Positions 1 through 8,714 of a DNA stretch of 64,000 nt are shown one piece after another. The stretch spans positions 2,198,501 to 2,262,500 of the forward strand of contig NZ_CP137573.1 in assembly GCF_033343995.1 (NCBI RefSeq), given 5' to 3'. Within the stretch, counting starts at the first letter, position 1. Every line of letters starts with the position of its first letter. The notes under the pieces are model-generated. The model made no database searches and was not told where the DNA came from. It was given only the letters and a program-made list of their open reading frames with translations. The position numbers and the translations under genes were made by a program. The stretch comes from Streptomyces sp. HUAS YS2. Its GTDB lineage: Bacteria > Actinomycetota > Actinomycetes > Streptomycetales > Streptomycetaceae.

Positions 1-406
1 ACTGGATGCGGGCGTCGTCGGCGAGGGGGCCCGGCAGGGTGGCGAACAGCTCGGTGGTGAAGGCGTCCTTGACCGGGGTGGCGAGGTCGAGGACGTGCAG
101 CGGGGCGCCGGAGTCGATGACCTTCTTGATGGCTTCGAGGACCACGGGGTGGTTGTGGCCCAGGGCGAGGGTGCCCGCGCCGGACAGGCAGTCCAGGTAG
201 CGCCGGCCGTCGGCGCCCTCGATGGTCAGGCCCCGGGCGCGGACCGGGACGATCGGCAGCGAGCGGGCGTAGGTGCGGGCGGCCGACTCGCGCAGCGACT
301 GCCGCCGCAGGATGCCCTCGTACCCCTCGCGCCCCTCCCCTCCCTGGTGTTCCTTCCCCCCACGTGGGTGCGGACGTACCGCCGGAGCTGGTTCGGTCAC
401 GGCCAC
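1..406 (-). CDS. class III PLP-dependent aminotransferase, diaminobutyrate-2-oxoglutarate type (5' part only)
   Basis: The reading frame starts at a GTG at 406 (a second in-frame GTG lies at 400), preceded by GGGAGGAC, and runs off the left edge, so only about 135 N-terminal residues are visible. They contain the family pattern RYLDCLSGAGTLALGHNHP followed by VVLEAIKKVIDSGAPLHVLD, the entry to the fold of ornithine/diaminobutyrate-type class III aminotransferases. The PLP lysine lies outside the window. Family members transfer an amino group between a diamine or diamino acid and 2-oxoglutarate. From recalled gene order, the S. coelicolor counterpart begins a small NRPS-independent siderophore cluster, so a role in supplying a diamine building block is likely but inferred. 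The gene is divergent from the protease gene at 611. Confidence 0.75.
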   Translation of the reverse strand, partial: MAVTEPAPAVRPHPRGGKEHQGGEGREGYEGILRRQSLRESAARTYARSLPIVPVRARGLTIEGADGRRYLDCLSGAGTLALGHNHPVVLEAIKKVIDSGAPLHVLDLATPVKDAFTTELFATLPGPLADDARIQ

Positions 407-610
407 GGTGTCGTGTCCTCCCGCTGTAACAGTCGTGATGCACATCGCTGTGTCCCCCGTACGTACCAACGACGCGGGAAGCTCTGGGCCACGGGCAGGG
501 GGCAAGTTCCTTGGAACGGCCGGAACCGTCGACCTCGCGCATGCCGTCCCCACCGGCGCGGGCATAGTGGGGCCTTGCACTCATCGACGTAGTCCCAGGG
601 GGATCACTTC

Positions 611-1786
611 ATGCGACCGATTCGTCCGCTGCTGGCCGCAGCATCCGCCGTCGCGGCGCTGACGCTGACGGCCACCGCCTGCGGTCCGACCGAAGACGAC
701 GCGCAGAACAAGCCCAGCGCACCCGCGTCCCAGCCCGGCACGGACAAGATCCAGATCCCGCAGGATCTGAGGGACCGGCTCAAGGAGCACGGGATCGATC
801 TGGACAAGTGGCGCGGTGGCGAGTGGAAGAACTGGGACCGCGAGAAGTGGCTGCGTGAGGCCAAGGACTACGTCAACCCGATCATCGAGGACCTCTGGGA
901 CCCGGACCGGATGCGCGATGCGGAGCGTCCCGACAAGCCGGTGAAGGAGGAGGACATCTCGGGCGACGAGGGGGTCACCGACCCGACCCCGCTGCCGGTG
1001 CGGGCGAAGAACGTGAAGACGCCGTACCACGACAACGCCGCCGAGTCCGGGAAGGTCTTCTTCGACGGCCCCGAGGGGTCCATGGTCTGCTCCGCGACGG
1101 TGGTCCAGGACCCGGCGCGCCCCGGCAAGTCCAACATGGTCTGGACGGCGGGGCATTGCGTCCACGCGGGCAAGAAGGGCGGCTGGTACCGCAACATCGT
1201 CTTCGTGCCCTCGTACAACAACAGCGGCAAGCCGACCTCCGAGCTGGAGAAGGCCAGCCGCGAGGAGATCGCGCCGTACGGCGTGTGGTGGGGCGACTGG
1301 GCGAAGACCTCCGAGCAGTGGATCTCCCAGGGCGGGGCCACCGGCGGTCAGGGCGCGCCGTACGACTTCGCGGTCATCCACGTGACTCCGGAGAAGGGCA
1401 GCGGCGGCAAGTCGCTGGAGGAGACGGTCGGTTCGGCGCTCCCGGTGGAGTTCAACGCGCCGGCGGTGCCGAAGATCGCCGCGATGAAGGCGACCGGGTA
1501 CCCGGCGGCGCCGCCGTACGACGGCCAGAAGCTGTTCCAGTGCAAGGACAAGCCGGGCCGGCTGACCATCAAGGCCGAGCAGCCGACGATGTACCGGATC
1601 GGCTGCACGATGACCGGCGGTTCGTCGGGCGGCGGCTGGGTGGCCACCGGCAAGGACGGGAAGCCCGCGCTGGTGTCGAACACCTCGATCGGCCCGGTGA
1701 CGGCGGGTTGGCTGGCCGGTCCGCGGCTGGGCAAGGAGGCGCAGGCCGTGTACGACGCGGTGAGCCGGAAGTACGCGGGTCAGTAG
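611..1786 (+). CDS. secreted trypsin-like serine protease, lipoprotein (copy 1)
   Basis: A 391-residue predicted lipoprotein. The N-terminus is a lipoprotein signal ending in the lipobox LTATAC, with Cys24 as the lipidated residue, so the mature protein should be tethered outside the membrane. Residues about 25-150 form a charged, Pro/Lys/Asp-rich propeptide-like region. The chymotrypsin-fold domain follows, with the triad visible as TAGHC (His about 182), YDFAVIHV (Asp about 252) and GGSSGGGW (Ser about 339). The start ATG follows AGGGGGAT. The gene immediately downstream is a close paralogue with the same architecture and very similar upstream DNA, so the pair arose by tandem duplication. 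Substrate is unknown. Peptidase S1 family membership is clear from the triad; cell-envelope proteolysis is inference. Confidence 0.85.
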   Translation: MRPIRPLLAAASAVAALTLTATACGPTEDDAQNKPSAPASQPGTDKIQIPQDLRDRLKEHGIDLDKWRGGEWKNWDREKWLREAKDYVNPIIEDLWDPDRMRDAERPDKPVKEEDISGDEGVTDPTPLPVRAKNVKTPYHDNAAESGKVFFDGPEGSMVCSATVVQDPARPGKSNMVWTAGHCVHAGKKGGWYRNIVFVPSYNNSGKPTSELEKASREEIAPYGVWWGDWAKTSEQWISQGGATGGQGAPYDFAVIHVTPEKGSGGKSLEETVGSALPVEFNAPAVPKIAAMKATGYPAAPPYDGQKLFQCKDKPGRLTIKAEQPTMYRIGCTMTGGSSGGGWVATGKDGKPALVSNTSIGPVTAGWLAGPRLGKEAQAVYDAVSRKYAGQ

Positions 1787-1860
1787 GCGCGTTGCGCGGT
1801 GAATGATCGGTGAAGGAGGCGGGCGGGGCGGGGGCCGGTGGGGTTTCGCCCGTCTCCGCC

Positions 1861-1917
1861 CGGCATACTGTGCAGCGCTCATGACGCGTCCATGTCCACC
1901 TCTGGACGCGCTGCACG
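1861..1917 (+). promoter_or_regulatory. nested palindrome in the leader of protease copy 2
   Basis: Two overlapping inverted repeats sit just upstream of the second protease gene. The outer arms GTGCAGCGC (1870-1878) and GCGCTGCAC (908-916 of the same kilobase, i.e. 1908-1916) flank inner arms CGCGTCCA (1885-1892) and TGGACGCG (1903-1910). The right-hand arms overlap, so the RNA or DNA could fold in two ways. A possible -10 sequence (TACTGT, 1867-1872) overlaps the left edge. The first protease gene has the same -10-like GGCATA(G/C)TG and the same AGGGGGAT before its ATG but lacks this palindrome. It may be an operator or a transcript leader structure. Confidence 0.4.
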
Positions 1918-1938
1918 TATCTCAGGGGGATCGAACTC

Positions 1939-3111
1939 ATGCGTTCCGCACGACCACTGCCCGCCGTTCTCGGCGGCCTGGCCCTGGCGCTGGCACTGAC
2001 GGCCACCGCCTGCGGCCCGACCGACCCGACGGCCGACAAGCCCGCCGGTGGCGCCGGCGCTTCCAGCCCGGCCGCCGCCGGTGAGGGCGACGGCGCCCTT
2101 CCCAAGGACCTCGCCGACAAACTCAAGAAGCACGGCGTCGACCCGGACAAGTGGAAGAACGGCGCCTGGAAGAACTGGGACAAGGAGACCTGGCTCCGCG
2201 AGGCCCAGGACTTCGTCAACCCGGTCATCGAGGGGCTCTGGGACCCGGAGCGCATGAAGTCGGCGAAGAGCCCGGACCCGACGATCTCGGCCAAGTCGAC
2301 CAGTTCCGGCGCCACCGCCCCGGAGCCGCGTCCCGTCCGGGCACAGCGGGAGAAGACGCCGTACCACAAGAACGCCGCCCCGGTCGGCAAGATCTTCTTC
2401 GACTCGCCGCAGGGCCACATGGTCTGCTCCGGCACGATCGTGAAGGACCCGCGCCGGCCCGGTAAGTCCAACCTCGTCTGGACGGCGGGCCACTGCGTCC
2501 ACGCGGGCAAGAAGGGCGGCTGGTACCGCAACATCACCTTCGTCCCGGCCTACAACGACCTCGGCAAGTCGGCCTCGGCGCTGAACAACGCGCAGCCGCA
2601 CGAGATCGCGCCGTACGGCCAGTACTGGGCCGACTGGGCCGTGACCTCGGGCGACTGGATCCAGAGCGGTGGCACCAACGCCGCCTGGCCGTACGACTAC
2701 GCCGTGCTGCACGTGAAGCCGGAGCGGGGCGGGAAGTCCCTGGAGGAGACCGTCGGCGTGGCACTGCCGATCGACTTCTCGGCGCCGACGCCGGCCGCGG
2801 CGGGCTACATGGGCGCCTGGGGCTACCCGGCGGCTCCCCCGTACAACGGTCTGATCATGCACAAGTGCATCGACCGGCCCGTCGGGCTCAGCACCGCACC
2901 GGCCACGCCCACGATGTACTGGATCGGCTGCACCATGACCGGTGGCTCCTCCGGCGGCGGCTGGATCCGCACGATGCCGAACGGGAAGCCGGCGCTGGTG
3001 TCGAACACCTCGATCGGCCCGGCCGGCGGCAACGGCTGGCTGGCGGGACCGCAGCTCGGGCGCGGCGCCAAGGACGCGCACGACATGGTCAGCAAGAAGT
3101 TCGCCCGCTGA
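1939..3111 (+). CDS. secreted trypsin-like serine protease, lipoprotein (copy 2)
   Basis: A 390-residue paralogue of the preceding gene. The lipoprotein signal ends in LTATAC with Cys25. Long stretches match copy 1, including TAGHCVHAGKKGGWYRNI and the segment DFVNPVIEGLWDPERMK in the pre-domain. The catalytic triad is intact: His about 185 in TAGHC, Asp about 253 in YDYAVLHV and Ser about 338 in GGSSGGGW. The pre-domain repeats the K/W-rich DPDKWKNGAWKNWDKETWL pattern of copy 1, so the propeptide itself is conserved and probably functional. The start ATG follows AGGGGGATCG. The surface-exposed loops and N-terminal linker are the parts that differ between the copies, as expected if the two have diverged in substrate choice. 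Confidence 0.85.
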   Translation: MRSARPLPAVLGGLALALALTATACGPTDPTADKPAGGAGASSPAAAGEGDGALPKDLADKLKKHGVDPDKWKNGAWKNWDKETWLREAQDFVNPVIEGLWDPERMKSAKSPDPTISAKSTSSGATAPEPRPVRAQREKTPYHKNAAPVGKIFFDSPQGHMVCSGTIVKDPRRPGKSNLVWTAGHCVHAGKKGGWYRNITFVPAYNDLGKSASALNNAQPHEIAPYGQYWADWAVTSGDWIQSGGTNAAWPYDYAVLHVKPERGGKSLEETVGVALPIDFSAPTPAAAGYMGAWGYPAAPPYNGLIMHKCIDRPVGLSTAPATPTMYWIGCTMTGGSSGGGWIRTMPNGKPALVSNTSIGPAGGNGWLAGPQLGRGAKDAHDMVSKKFAR

Positions 3112-3130
3112 CCCGTAGGGGACCGATAGC

Positions 3131-3172
3131 GGAAGGCCCGCTCCCTCCTCGCAAGGAGGGAGCGGGCCTTCC
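3131..3172. terminator. bidirectional terminator between protease copy 2 and hflX
   Basis: A perfect 19-bp stem (3131-3149 with 3154-3172) with a CGCA loop lies between two convergent genes. It is a strong hairpin for both strands, with no long T-tract, as is usual for streptomycete terminators. Confidence 0.9.
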
Positions 3173-3219
3173 GCCGTTCTGCGCGGCGCGTACGAGTCGG
3201 TACGCGCCGCGTACGCGCG

Positions 3220-4713
3220 TCAGTACGCGGCCGGGACGAACGGCGCCAGGAGCGCCGCCAGTTCCTCGTGCACCTGCGCCTTGATGTGCGTGCCTTCCGG
3301 CGTGTGCTCCTCGGAGAGCACCTCGCCCTCGGCGTGCACCCGCGAGACGAGTCCGCCCTGGGTGTACGGCACGAGCGCGTCGATCTCGACCTGCGGCCGC
3401 GGCAGTTCGCGGTCGATCAGCGCGAGCAGTTCGTCGATGCCCTCGCCGGTACGGGCCGAGACGGCGATGACGTGCTTCTCGATGCGCAGCAGCCGCTGCA
3501 GCACCAGCGGGTCGGCCGCGTCCGCCTTGTTGACGACCACGACCTCCGGCACGTCGACCGCGCCGACGTCCCGGAACACCTCGCGCACGGCGGCGAGCTG
3601 CTCCTCCGGGGCCGGGTGCGAGCCGTCCACCACGTGCAGGATCAGGTCGGAGTCGCCGACCTCCTCCATGGTGGAGCGGAACGCCTCGACCAGGTGGTGC
3701 GGCAGGTGCCGGACGAAGCCGACCGTGTCGGCCAGGGTGTAGACCCGGCCACCGGGCGTCTCGGCCCGGCGGACGGTCGGGTCGAGGGTGGCGAACAGCG
3801 CGTTCTCCACCAGCACGCCCGCACCGGTCAGCCGGTTGAGCAGGGACGACTTGCCGGCGTTGGTGTAGCCGGCGATCGCCACCGACGGAACCTTGTTCCG
3901 CCGGCGCTCCTGGCGCTTGACGTCGCGGCCGGTCTTCATCTCCGCGATCTCCCGGCGCATCTTCGCCATCTTCTCGCGGATCCGACGCCGGTCGGTCTCG
4001 ATCTTGGTCTCACCGGGACCACGGGTGGCCATGCCGCCACCGCCGCCGCCACCCATCTGCCGGGAGAGCGACTGACCCCAGCCACGCAGCCGCGGCAGCA
4101 TGTACTGCATCTGCGCGAGCGCGACCTGCGCCTTGCCCTCTCGGGACTTGGCGTGCTGGGCGAAGATGTCGAGGATCAGGGCGGTCCGGTCGACCACCTT
4201 CACCTTGACGACGTCTTCGAGGGCGATCAACTGACCGGGGCTGAGCTCACCGTCGCAGACCACCGTGTCCGCGCCGGTCTCGAGCACGATGTCGCGCAGC
4301 TCGCGCGCCTTGCCCGAGCCGATGAAGGTGGCCGGGTCAGGCTTGTCGCGGCGCTGGATCACGCCGTCGAGTACGAGGGCGCCCGCCGTCTCGGCGAGTG
4401 CCGCGAGCTCCGCGAGGGAGTTCTCCGCGTCCTGAACCGTCCCCGAGGTCCATACGCCGACCAGCACCACACGCTCCAGGCGCAGCTGCCGGTACTCGAC
4501 CTCGGTGACGTCCTCGAGCTCGGTGGAGAGGCCCGCGACGCGCCGGAGCGCGGCACGCTCGGAGCGGTCGAACTGGTCGCCGTCCCGCTCTCCGTCGATC
4601 TCGTGGCTCCAGGCGACGTCCTCTTCCATCAGGGCATCGGCCCGAAGGCTCTCGGTGCGGGTGGTGTCCGCGAAGCTCTGCTTGTCCTGGGAAGGGGATG
4701 AAGAGGAGGTCAT
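3220..4713 (-). CDS. hflX: GTPase HflX
   Basis: A 497-residue ribosome-associated GTPase. HflX binds 50S or 70S ribosomes and splits stalled ribosomes under stress. The G-domain motifs are all present: G1 GYTNAGKSS (about residue 283), G3 DTVGF, G4 NKAD (about 394) and G5-like SARTGEG. Ahead of them is the HflX-specific N-domain, ending in the glycine-rich GGGGGGGMATRGPGETKIE and a basic helical hinge (RRRIREKMAKMRREI). The ATG at 4713 was chosen because AAAGGA precedes it and the family starts near here; the frame stays open upstream only because of base composition. The gene follows the M1 peptidase gene on the same strand with a 121-bp gap. Confidence 0.95.
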   Translation of the reverse strand: MTSSSSPSQDKQSFADTTRTESLRADALMEEDVAWSHEIDGERDGDQFDRSERAALRRVAGLSTELEDVTEVEYRQLRLERVVLVGVWTSGTVQDAENSLAELAALAETAGALVLDGVIQRRDKPDPATFIGSGKARELRDIVLETGADTVVCDGELSPGQLIALEDVVKVKVVDRTALILDIFAQHAKSREGKAQVALAQMQYMLPRLRGWGQSLSRQMGGGGGGGMATRGPGETKIETDRRRIREKMAKMRREIAEMKTGRDVKRQERRRNKVPSVAIAGYTNAGKSSLLNRLTGAGVLVENALFATLDPTVRRAETPGGRVYTLADTVGFVRHLPHHLVEAFRSTMEEVGDSDLILHVVDGSHPAPEEQLAAVREVFRDVGAVDVPEVVVVNKADAADPLVLQRLLRIEKHVIAVSARTGEGIDELLALIDRELPRPQVEIDALVPYTQGGLVSRVHAEGEVLSEEHTPEGTHIKAQVHEELAALLAPFVPAAY

Positions 4714-4834
4714 TGGATCCTTTACGTCGATGGAAAGTCGGTTACGTCGATCACAACGGGTAACGGGCGGAAAAGATTCCCGGGCCCGGCCCCGTCGCCG
4801 ACCTGAAGATGGTGACACGGCCGGACAGGAGCCG

Positions 4835-6316
4835 TCATCCGGGTTTCGCCGCGGTGACGGGAGCGCTGCGCCAGTCCGGGTGTCCCGGCATCGCAGGAGT
4901 CTTCTTCCCGTACAGCCATGCCTTGAAGAAGGCGGTGAGGTCACGGCCCGCGATCTCGCCGGCGAGCGCCGCGAAGTCGTCGGTGGTGGCGGTGCCGTCC
5001 CGGTGGTCGGCGACCCAGCGCCGCTCGAGCTGCTCGAAGGCCTCGGTGCCGATCTCCTGGCGCAGGGCGTAGAACACGAGGGCGCTGCCGTCGTAGACCA
5101 CCGGACGGAACAGACTGATCTTCTGGCCGGGGGACGGCGGCTCCGGCGCGGCCGGCGGGCCGCCCGCGGCGCGCCAGCCGTCGGAGGCGCCGTACGCGGC
5201 CTTCATGCGCCGCTCCAGGGACTTGCCGGCGGTCTCGTCGGCGTACAGCGCCTCGTACCAGCTGGCGTGGCCCTCGTTGAGCCACAGGTCCGACCAGCGC
5301 CGCGGCGAGACACTGTCGCCGAACCACTGGTGGGCCAGCTCGTGCACCATGACCGACTCGACGAGCCAGGCGGGATAGCGCCGGTCGGTGAAGAGCCGGC
5401 GCTCGAAGAGCGAGAGGGTCTGGGTCTCCAGCTCGAAGCCGGTCTCGGCGTCGGCAACGACCAGACCGTAGTTCTCGAAGGGGTAGGGGCCGATCTTCCC
5501 CTCCATCCATTCCAGCTGCTCGGGGGTCTTGCGCAGCCAGGGCTCCAGGACCTTCTCGTCGGCGGCGGGCACCACGTCCCGCACGGGCAGGCCGTGCGGC
5601 CCGGTCCGGTGCAGCACGGTGGAGCGGCCGATGGACACCTGGGCGAGCTCGGTGGCCATGGGGTGGGTGGTGCGATAGGACCACGTGGTGGTCGCGCCGT
5701 GCTCGGTGCGACCGACGGCCAGACCGTTGGCGACGGCGGTCAGGGTGCTGGGGGCGGTGACGCGGAAGGTGAAGTACGCCTTGTCGGCCGGGTGGTCGTT
5801 GGACGGGAAGACCCGGTGGGCGGCGTCGGCCTGGTTGGCCATGGCCAGGCCGTCGGAGGTGCGGACCCAGCCGCCGGTGTCGGCGGGTCCGGAGGGGTCG
5901 CTGGTGTGGGTGACGCTGATCCTCAGCGTGTCCCCGCGCTCGATCCGCTCCTCGGGGGTGATCACCAGGTCCTCGCCGCTGGTGCTGTACGCGGCGGGGG
6001 CGCCGTTGACCCGGACGGAGCGGACGGTGCCGTGCGTGAAGTCGAGGTTGAGGCGGTCCAGGCTCTCGGTGGCGATCGCCTCGATGCCGGTGACCGCGTC
6101 CAGGGGTTCGGTGTTCTTCCCCGGGTACGTGAGGTCGATGTCGTACGCGAGGACGTCGTATCCGGGGTTGCCGAGGTGCGGGAAGAGCGGGTCGCCGATG
6201 CCGAGCGGGTCGGCAGCGGGCAGCGCCGCGGCCACCAGGCCGGCCGAGGCGGCGGTCAGGACGGCGGCCCGCAGCCACCGCCGGCGCGGGGCGGGGGGTC
6301 GGGGGGTGAGCAGCAT
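4835..6316 (-). CDS. secreted M1-family zinc metallopeptidase
   Basis: A 493-residue zinc aminopeptidase-like protein. An N-terminal Arg-rich stretch and hydrophobic segment (residues about 13-34) form a signal peptide or anchor. The zinc site is HELAHQW followed 18 residues later by the glutamate of NEGHASWYE, the M1 signature HExxH-x18-E. The exopeptidase GxMEN-type motif is not obvious: the equivalent region reads YPFENYGLVVADAE, so substrate preference is uncertain. The protein is shorter than classical 850-residue PepN because it lacks the large C-terminal helical domain, as in other short actinobacterial secreted M1 members. It lies 66 bp downstream of rshA and is probably co-transcribed. 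Confidence 0.85.
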   Translation of the reverse strand: MLLTPRPPAPRRRWLRAAVLTAASAGLVAAALPAADPLGIGDPLFPHLGNPGYDVLAYDIDLTYPGKNTEPLDAVTGIEAIATESLDRLNLDFTHGTVRSVRVNGAPAAYSTSGEDLVITPEERIERGDTLRISVTHTSDPSGPADTGGWVRTSDGLAMANQADAAHRVFPSNDHPADKAYFTFRVTAPSTLTAVANGLAVGRTEHGATTTWSYRTTHPMATELAQVSIGRSTVLHRTGPHGLPVRDVVPAADEKVLEPWLRKTPEQLEWMEGKIGPYPFENYGLVVADAETGFELETQTLSLFERRLFTDRRYPAWLVESVMVHELAHQWFGDSVSPRRWSDLWLNEGHASWYEALYADETAGKSLERRMKAAYGASDGWRAAGGPPAAPEPPSPGQKISLFRPVVYDGSALVFYALRQEIGTEAFEQLERRWVADHRDGTATTDDFAALAGEIAGRDLTAFFKAWLYGKKTPAMPGHPDWRSAPVTAAKPG

Positions 6317-6382
6317 GGCCTACCGCTACCAGGGCGCCGGGCGCGGTCCCGGGCGGCGCGCGCGGCCGCCACTCGAAGGAGG

Positions 6383-8509
6383 TCAGCGCACGGTCGACGA
6401 GGAGGGGTGCCGGACCCGGCTGACGTCGTAGACACCGGCCACGTCCCGCATGGCGCGCATGAGGGCGGGCAGGTCGGCCGCGTCGGGCAGCTGAAGGGTG
6501 TACGTGTGCCGGACGCGCTGCTCGCTGGGCGGCTCGACGGTGGCGGAGACGACGGCGGCACCCGCGGTGGCGATGGCCTCGGTGAGGTCGGCGAGCAGCC
6601 GGGGCCGGCCGAAGGACTCGGCGACCAGGGTGACCCGGCAGCCGGCGTGCTCGCCCCAGCGGACCGGGAGCGGCGCGCGGCCGAGGGCCTTCATGCGGTC
6701 GGCGCCGGGACATTCGTCCCGGTGGACGGTGACCGCCCCGCCGCGCACCGGGAAGCCGGTGATCGCGTCGGGCGGTACGGGGGTGCAGCAGCCGGCCAGC
6801 CGTACCTGGGCGCCGGGAAGGTCGACGACGGCGCCGGCCGCGCCGCCCCGGTCGGCGGTCATGGACGCGGGCGCCCGGGGGGCCGCGGCGGGCGCCTTGG
6901 CGCTCTCCGGGTGGGCCTGCAGCCAGGCGGTGATCGCGATCCGCGCGGCGGGGGTGCGGGCGTGCTCCAGCCAGTCCGGCGAGGGCCCGGACGTGGAGTC
7001 CTGGGCGAGCAGCAGTTGCACGGTGTCGCCGTCGCCGAGCACGGTGGCGAGGGTGGCGAGGCGGCCGTTGACCCGTGCGCCGAGGCAGGCGTGGGCGGCC
7101 TCGCCGTGCTCGGCGTAGGCGGCGTCGACGCAGGTGGATCCGGCGGGCAGGCCGAGGGTGCCGCCGCCGGGCCGGAACACGGTGATCTCGCGGTCCTCGG
7201 CGAGGTGGTCGCGCAGCGAGGTCCAGAAGGTGTCGGGGTCGGGGGTGGACTCCTGCCAGTCGAGCAGCCGGGAGAGCCAGCCGGGACGGGTGGGGTCGGC
7301 GCGCTCGCCGTCCTCGGCGGACGCGACGTCGTCGGCGGTCGGGGCGGCGGGCGCGGCCGGTTCGGCGCCGTCCGCGGTCGCGTACGGGTTGCCGAGGGCG
7401 ACGACGCCGGCCTCGGCGACCTTGTGCATCCGGTGGGTGCGGATGAGGACTTCGGCGACCGCTCCGTCCGGTCCGGCGACGGCGGTGTGCAGCGACTGGT
7501 ACAGGTTGAACTTGGGGGCGGCGATGAAATCCTTGAACTCGGAGATCAGCGGCGTGAAGCAGGTGTGGAGTTCACCGAGGACGGCGTAACAGTCGGCGTC
7601 CTCGTTGACCAGCACCAGCAGTCGGCCGAAGTCGGTTCCGCGCAGCTCGCCGCGCTTGAGCCTGATCCGGTGGACGGAGACGAAGTGCCGTGGGCGGACG
7701 AGGACTTCGGCGCTGACGTCGGCGTCGCGCAGCACGGCGGAGACGTTGTCGGCCATGGCGGCGAGAGCGTCGCAGGCGCTGCTGTTCCCGGCGATCAGCG
7801 CGCGGGTGTTCTCGTACTCCTCGGGGTGGAGGATCGCGAAGACGAGGTCCTCCAGCTCGGTCTTTAGCGCCTGGACTCCGAGCCGTTCGGCGAGCGGGAT
7901 GAGGACGTCGCGGGTGACCTTGGCGATCCGCGCCTGTTTCTCGGGGCGCATGACGCCGAGGGTGCGCATGTTGTGCAGCCGGTCGGCCAGCTTGATCGAC
8001 ATCACCCGGACGTCGTTGCCGGTGGCGACGAGCATCTTGCGGAAGGTCTCGGGCTCCGCGGCGGCCCCGTAGTCGACCTTCTCCAGCTTGGTGACGCCGT
8101 CGACCAGGTAGCAGACCTCGTCGCCGAACTCCGCACGGACCTGATCCAGCGTCACTTCGGTGTCCTCGACGGTGTCGTGGAGCAGCGCGGCGGTCAGCGT
8201 CGTGGTCTCGGCGCCGAGTTCGGCGAGGATCAGGGTCACCGCGAGCGGGTGGGTGATGTACGGCTCGCCGCTCTTGCGGAACTGGCCGCGGTGCGAGGAC
8301 TCGGCGAGGACGTAGGCCCGGCGGAGCACCGCCAGGTCGGCGTCGGGGTGGTGGGCGCGGTGCGCCTCGGCGACGTGCCCGATGGCGTCGGGCAGGCGGT
8401 CCCGGGCGGTGGGACCGAGCAGAGCGGCACGGCCCAGCCTGCGGAGGTCGATCCTCGGGCGGGCGCGGCGGCGGCTGGGAGCGTCAGGGTTGGTGGCCTC
8501 TGCACTCAT
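6383..8509 (-). CDS. rshA: RelA/SpoT-family (p)ppGpp hydrolase/synthetase
   Basis: A 708-residue long-form RSH protein that makes and/or degrades the alarmone (p)ppGpp. The start ATG at 8509 follows GGAGGTG. Visible domains are an HD hydrolase domain with intact HDTVEDT (about residue 107), a synthetase domain with APKFNLYQSLHTAV (about 330), a TGS domain starting REITVFRPGGG (about 440) and a C-terminal ACT domain (about 630-700). Asp, Tyr, His and Glu positions expected in the synthetase site can be aligned, but the RxKD/ExDD signature reads EFKD and the usual DLxGIR stretch is DFGRLL. S. coelicolor has two long RSH genes. By position next to dapF and hflX this is the rshA-type copy rather than relA, which lies elsewhere. 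Confidence 0.9.
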   Translation of the reverse strand: MSAEATNPDAPSRRRARPRIDLRRLGRAALLGPTARDRLPDAIGHVAEAHRAHHPDADLAVLRRAYVLAESSHRGQFRKSGEPYITHPLAVTLILAELGAETTTLTAALLHDTVEDTEVTLDQVRAEFGDEVCYLVDGVTKLEKVDYGAAAEPETFRKMLVATGNDVRVMSIKLADRLHNMRTLGVMRPEKQARIAKVTRDVLIPLAERLGVQALKTELEDLVFAILHPEEYENTRALIAGNSSACDALAAMADNVSAVLRDADVSAEVLVRPRHFVSVHRIRLKRGELRGTDFGRLLVLVNEDADCYAVLGELHTCFTPLISEFKDFIAAPKFNLYQSLHTAVAGPDGAVAEVLIRTHRMHKVAEAGVVALGNPYATADGAEPAAPAAPTADDVASAEDGERADPTRPGWLSRLLDWQESTPDPDTFWTSLRDHLAEDREITVFRPGGGTLGLPAGSTCVDAAYAEHGEAAHACLGARVNGRLATLATVLGDGDTVQLLLAQDSTSGPSPDWLEHARTPAARIAITAWLQAHPESAKAPAAAPRAPASMTADRGGAAGAVVDLPGAQVRLAGCCTPVPPDAITGFPVRGGAVTVHRDECPGADRMKALGRAPLPVRWGEHAGCRVTLVAESFGRPRLLADLTEAIATAGAAVVSATVEPPSEQRVRHTYTLQLPDAADLPALMRAMRDVAGVYDVSRVRHPSSSTVR

Positions 8510-8714
8510 GGGGCACCTCCGGCGGCGTCGACCGGCGGTGAGCGGGCAAGGCGTGCCCGTGGGGCCGGTGCTTGATGCTACCGACCCCACCACGTGGCGC
8601 AGTCCCGCTCTCGCCCAGCGTGAAACGGATCACCCATTCGAGCGACGGGAGGAGCGAGCGCCATTTGCTTTCCGTGCGATTCGTGCCTGGGCGCGAAGGC
8701 GACCGGGCGGCCTC

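Noticed and set aside
407..610. Possible iron-box for a DmdR/IdeR repressor upstream of the siderophore-type aminotransferase
   Set aside because: No TTAGGTTAGGCTCACCTAA-like sequence could be found in the divergent region by eye.
7500..7640. Loss of the catalytic aspartate of the RshA synthetase domain
   Set aside because: Aligning from the conserved DCYAVLG leftwards places an Asp (in TDFGRLL) at the right position, so only the flanking motif has changed.
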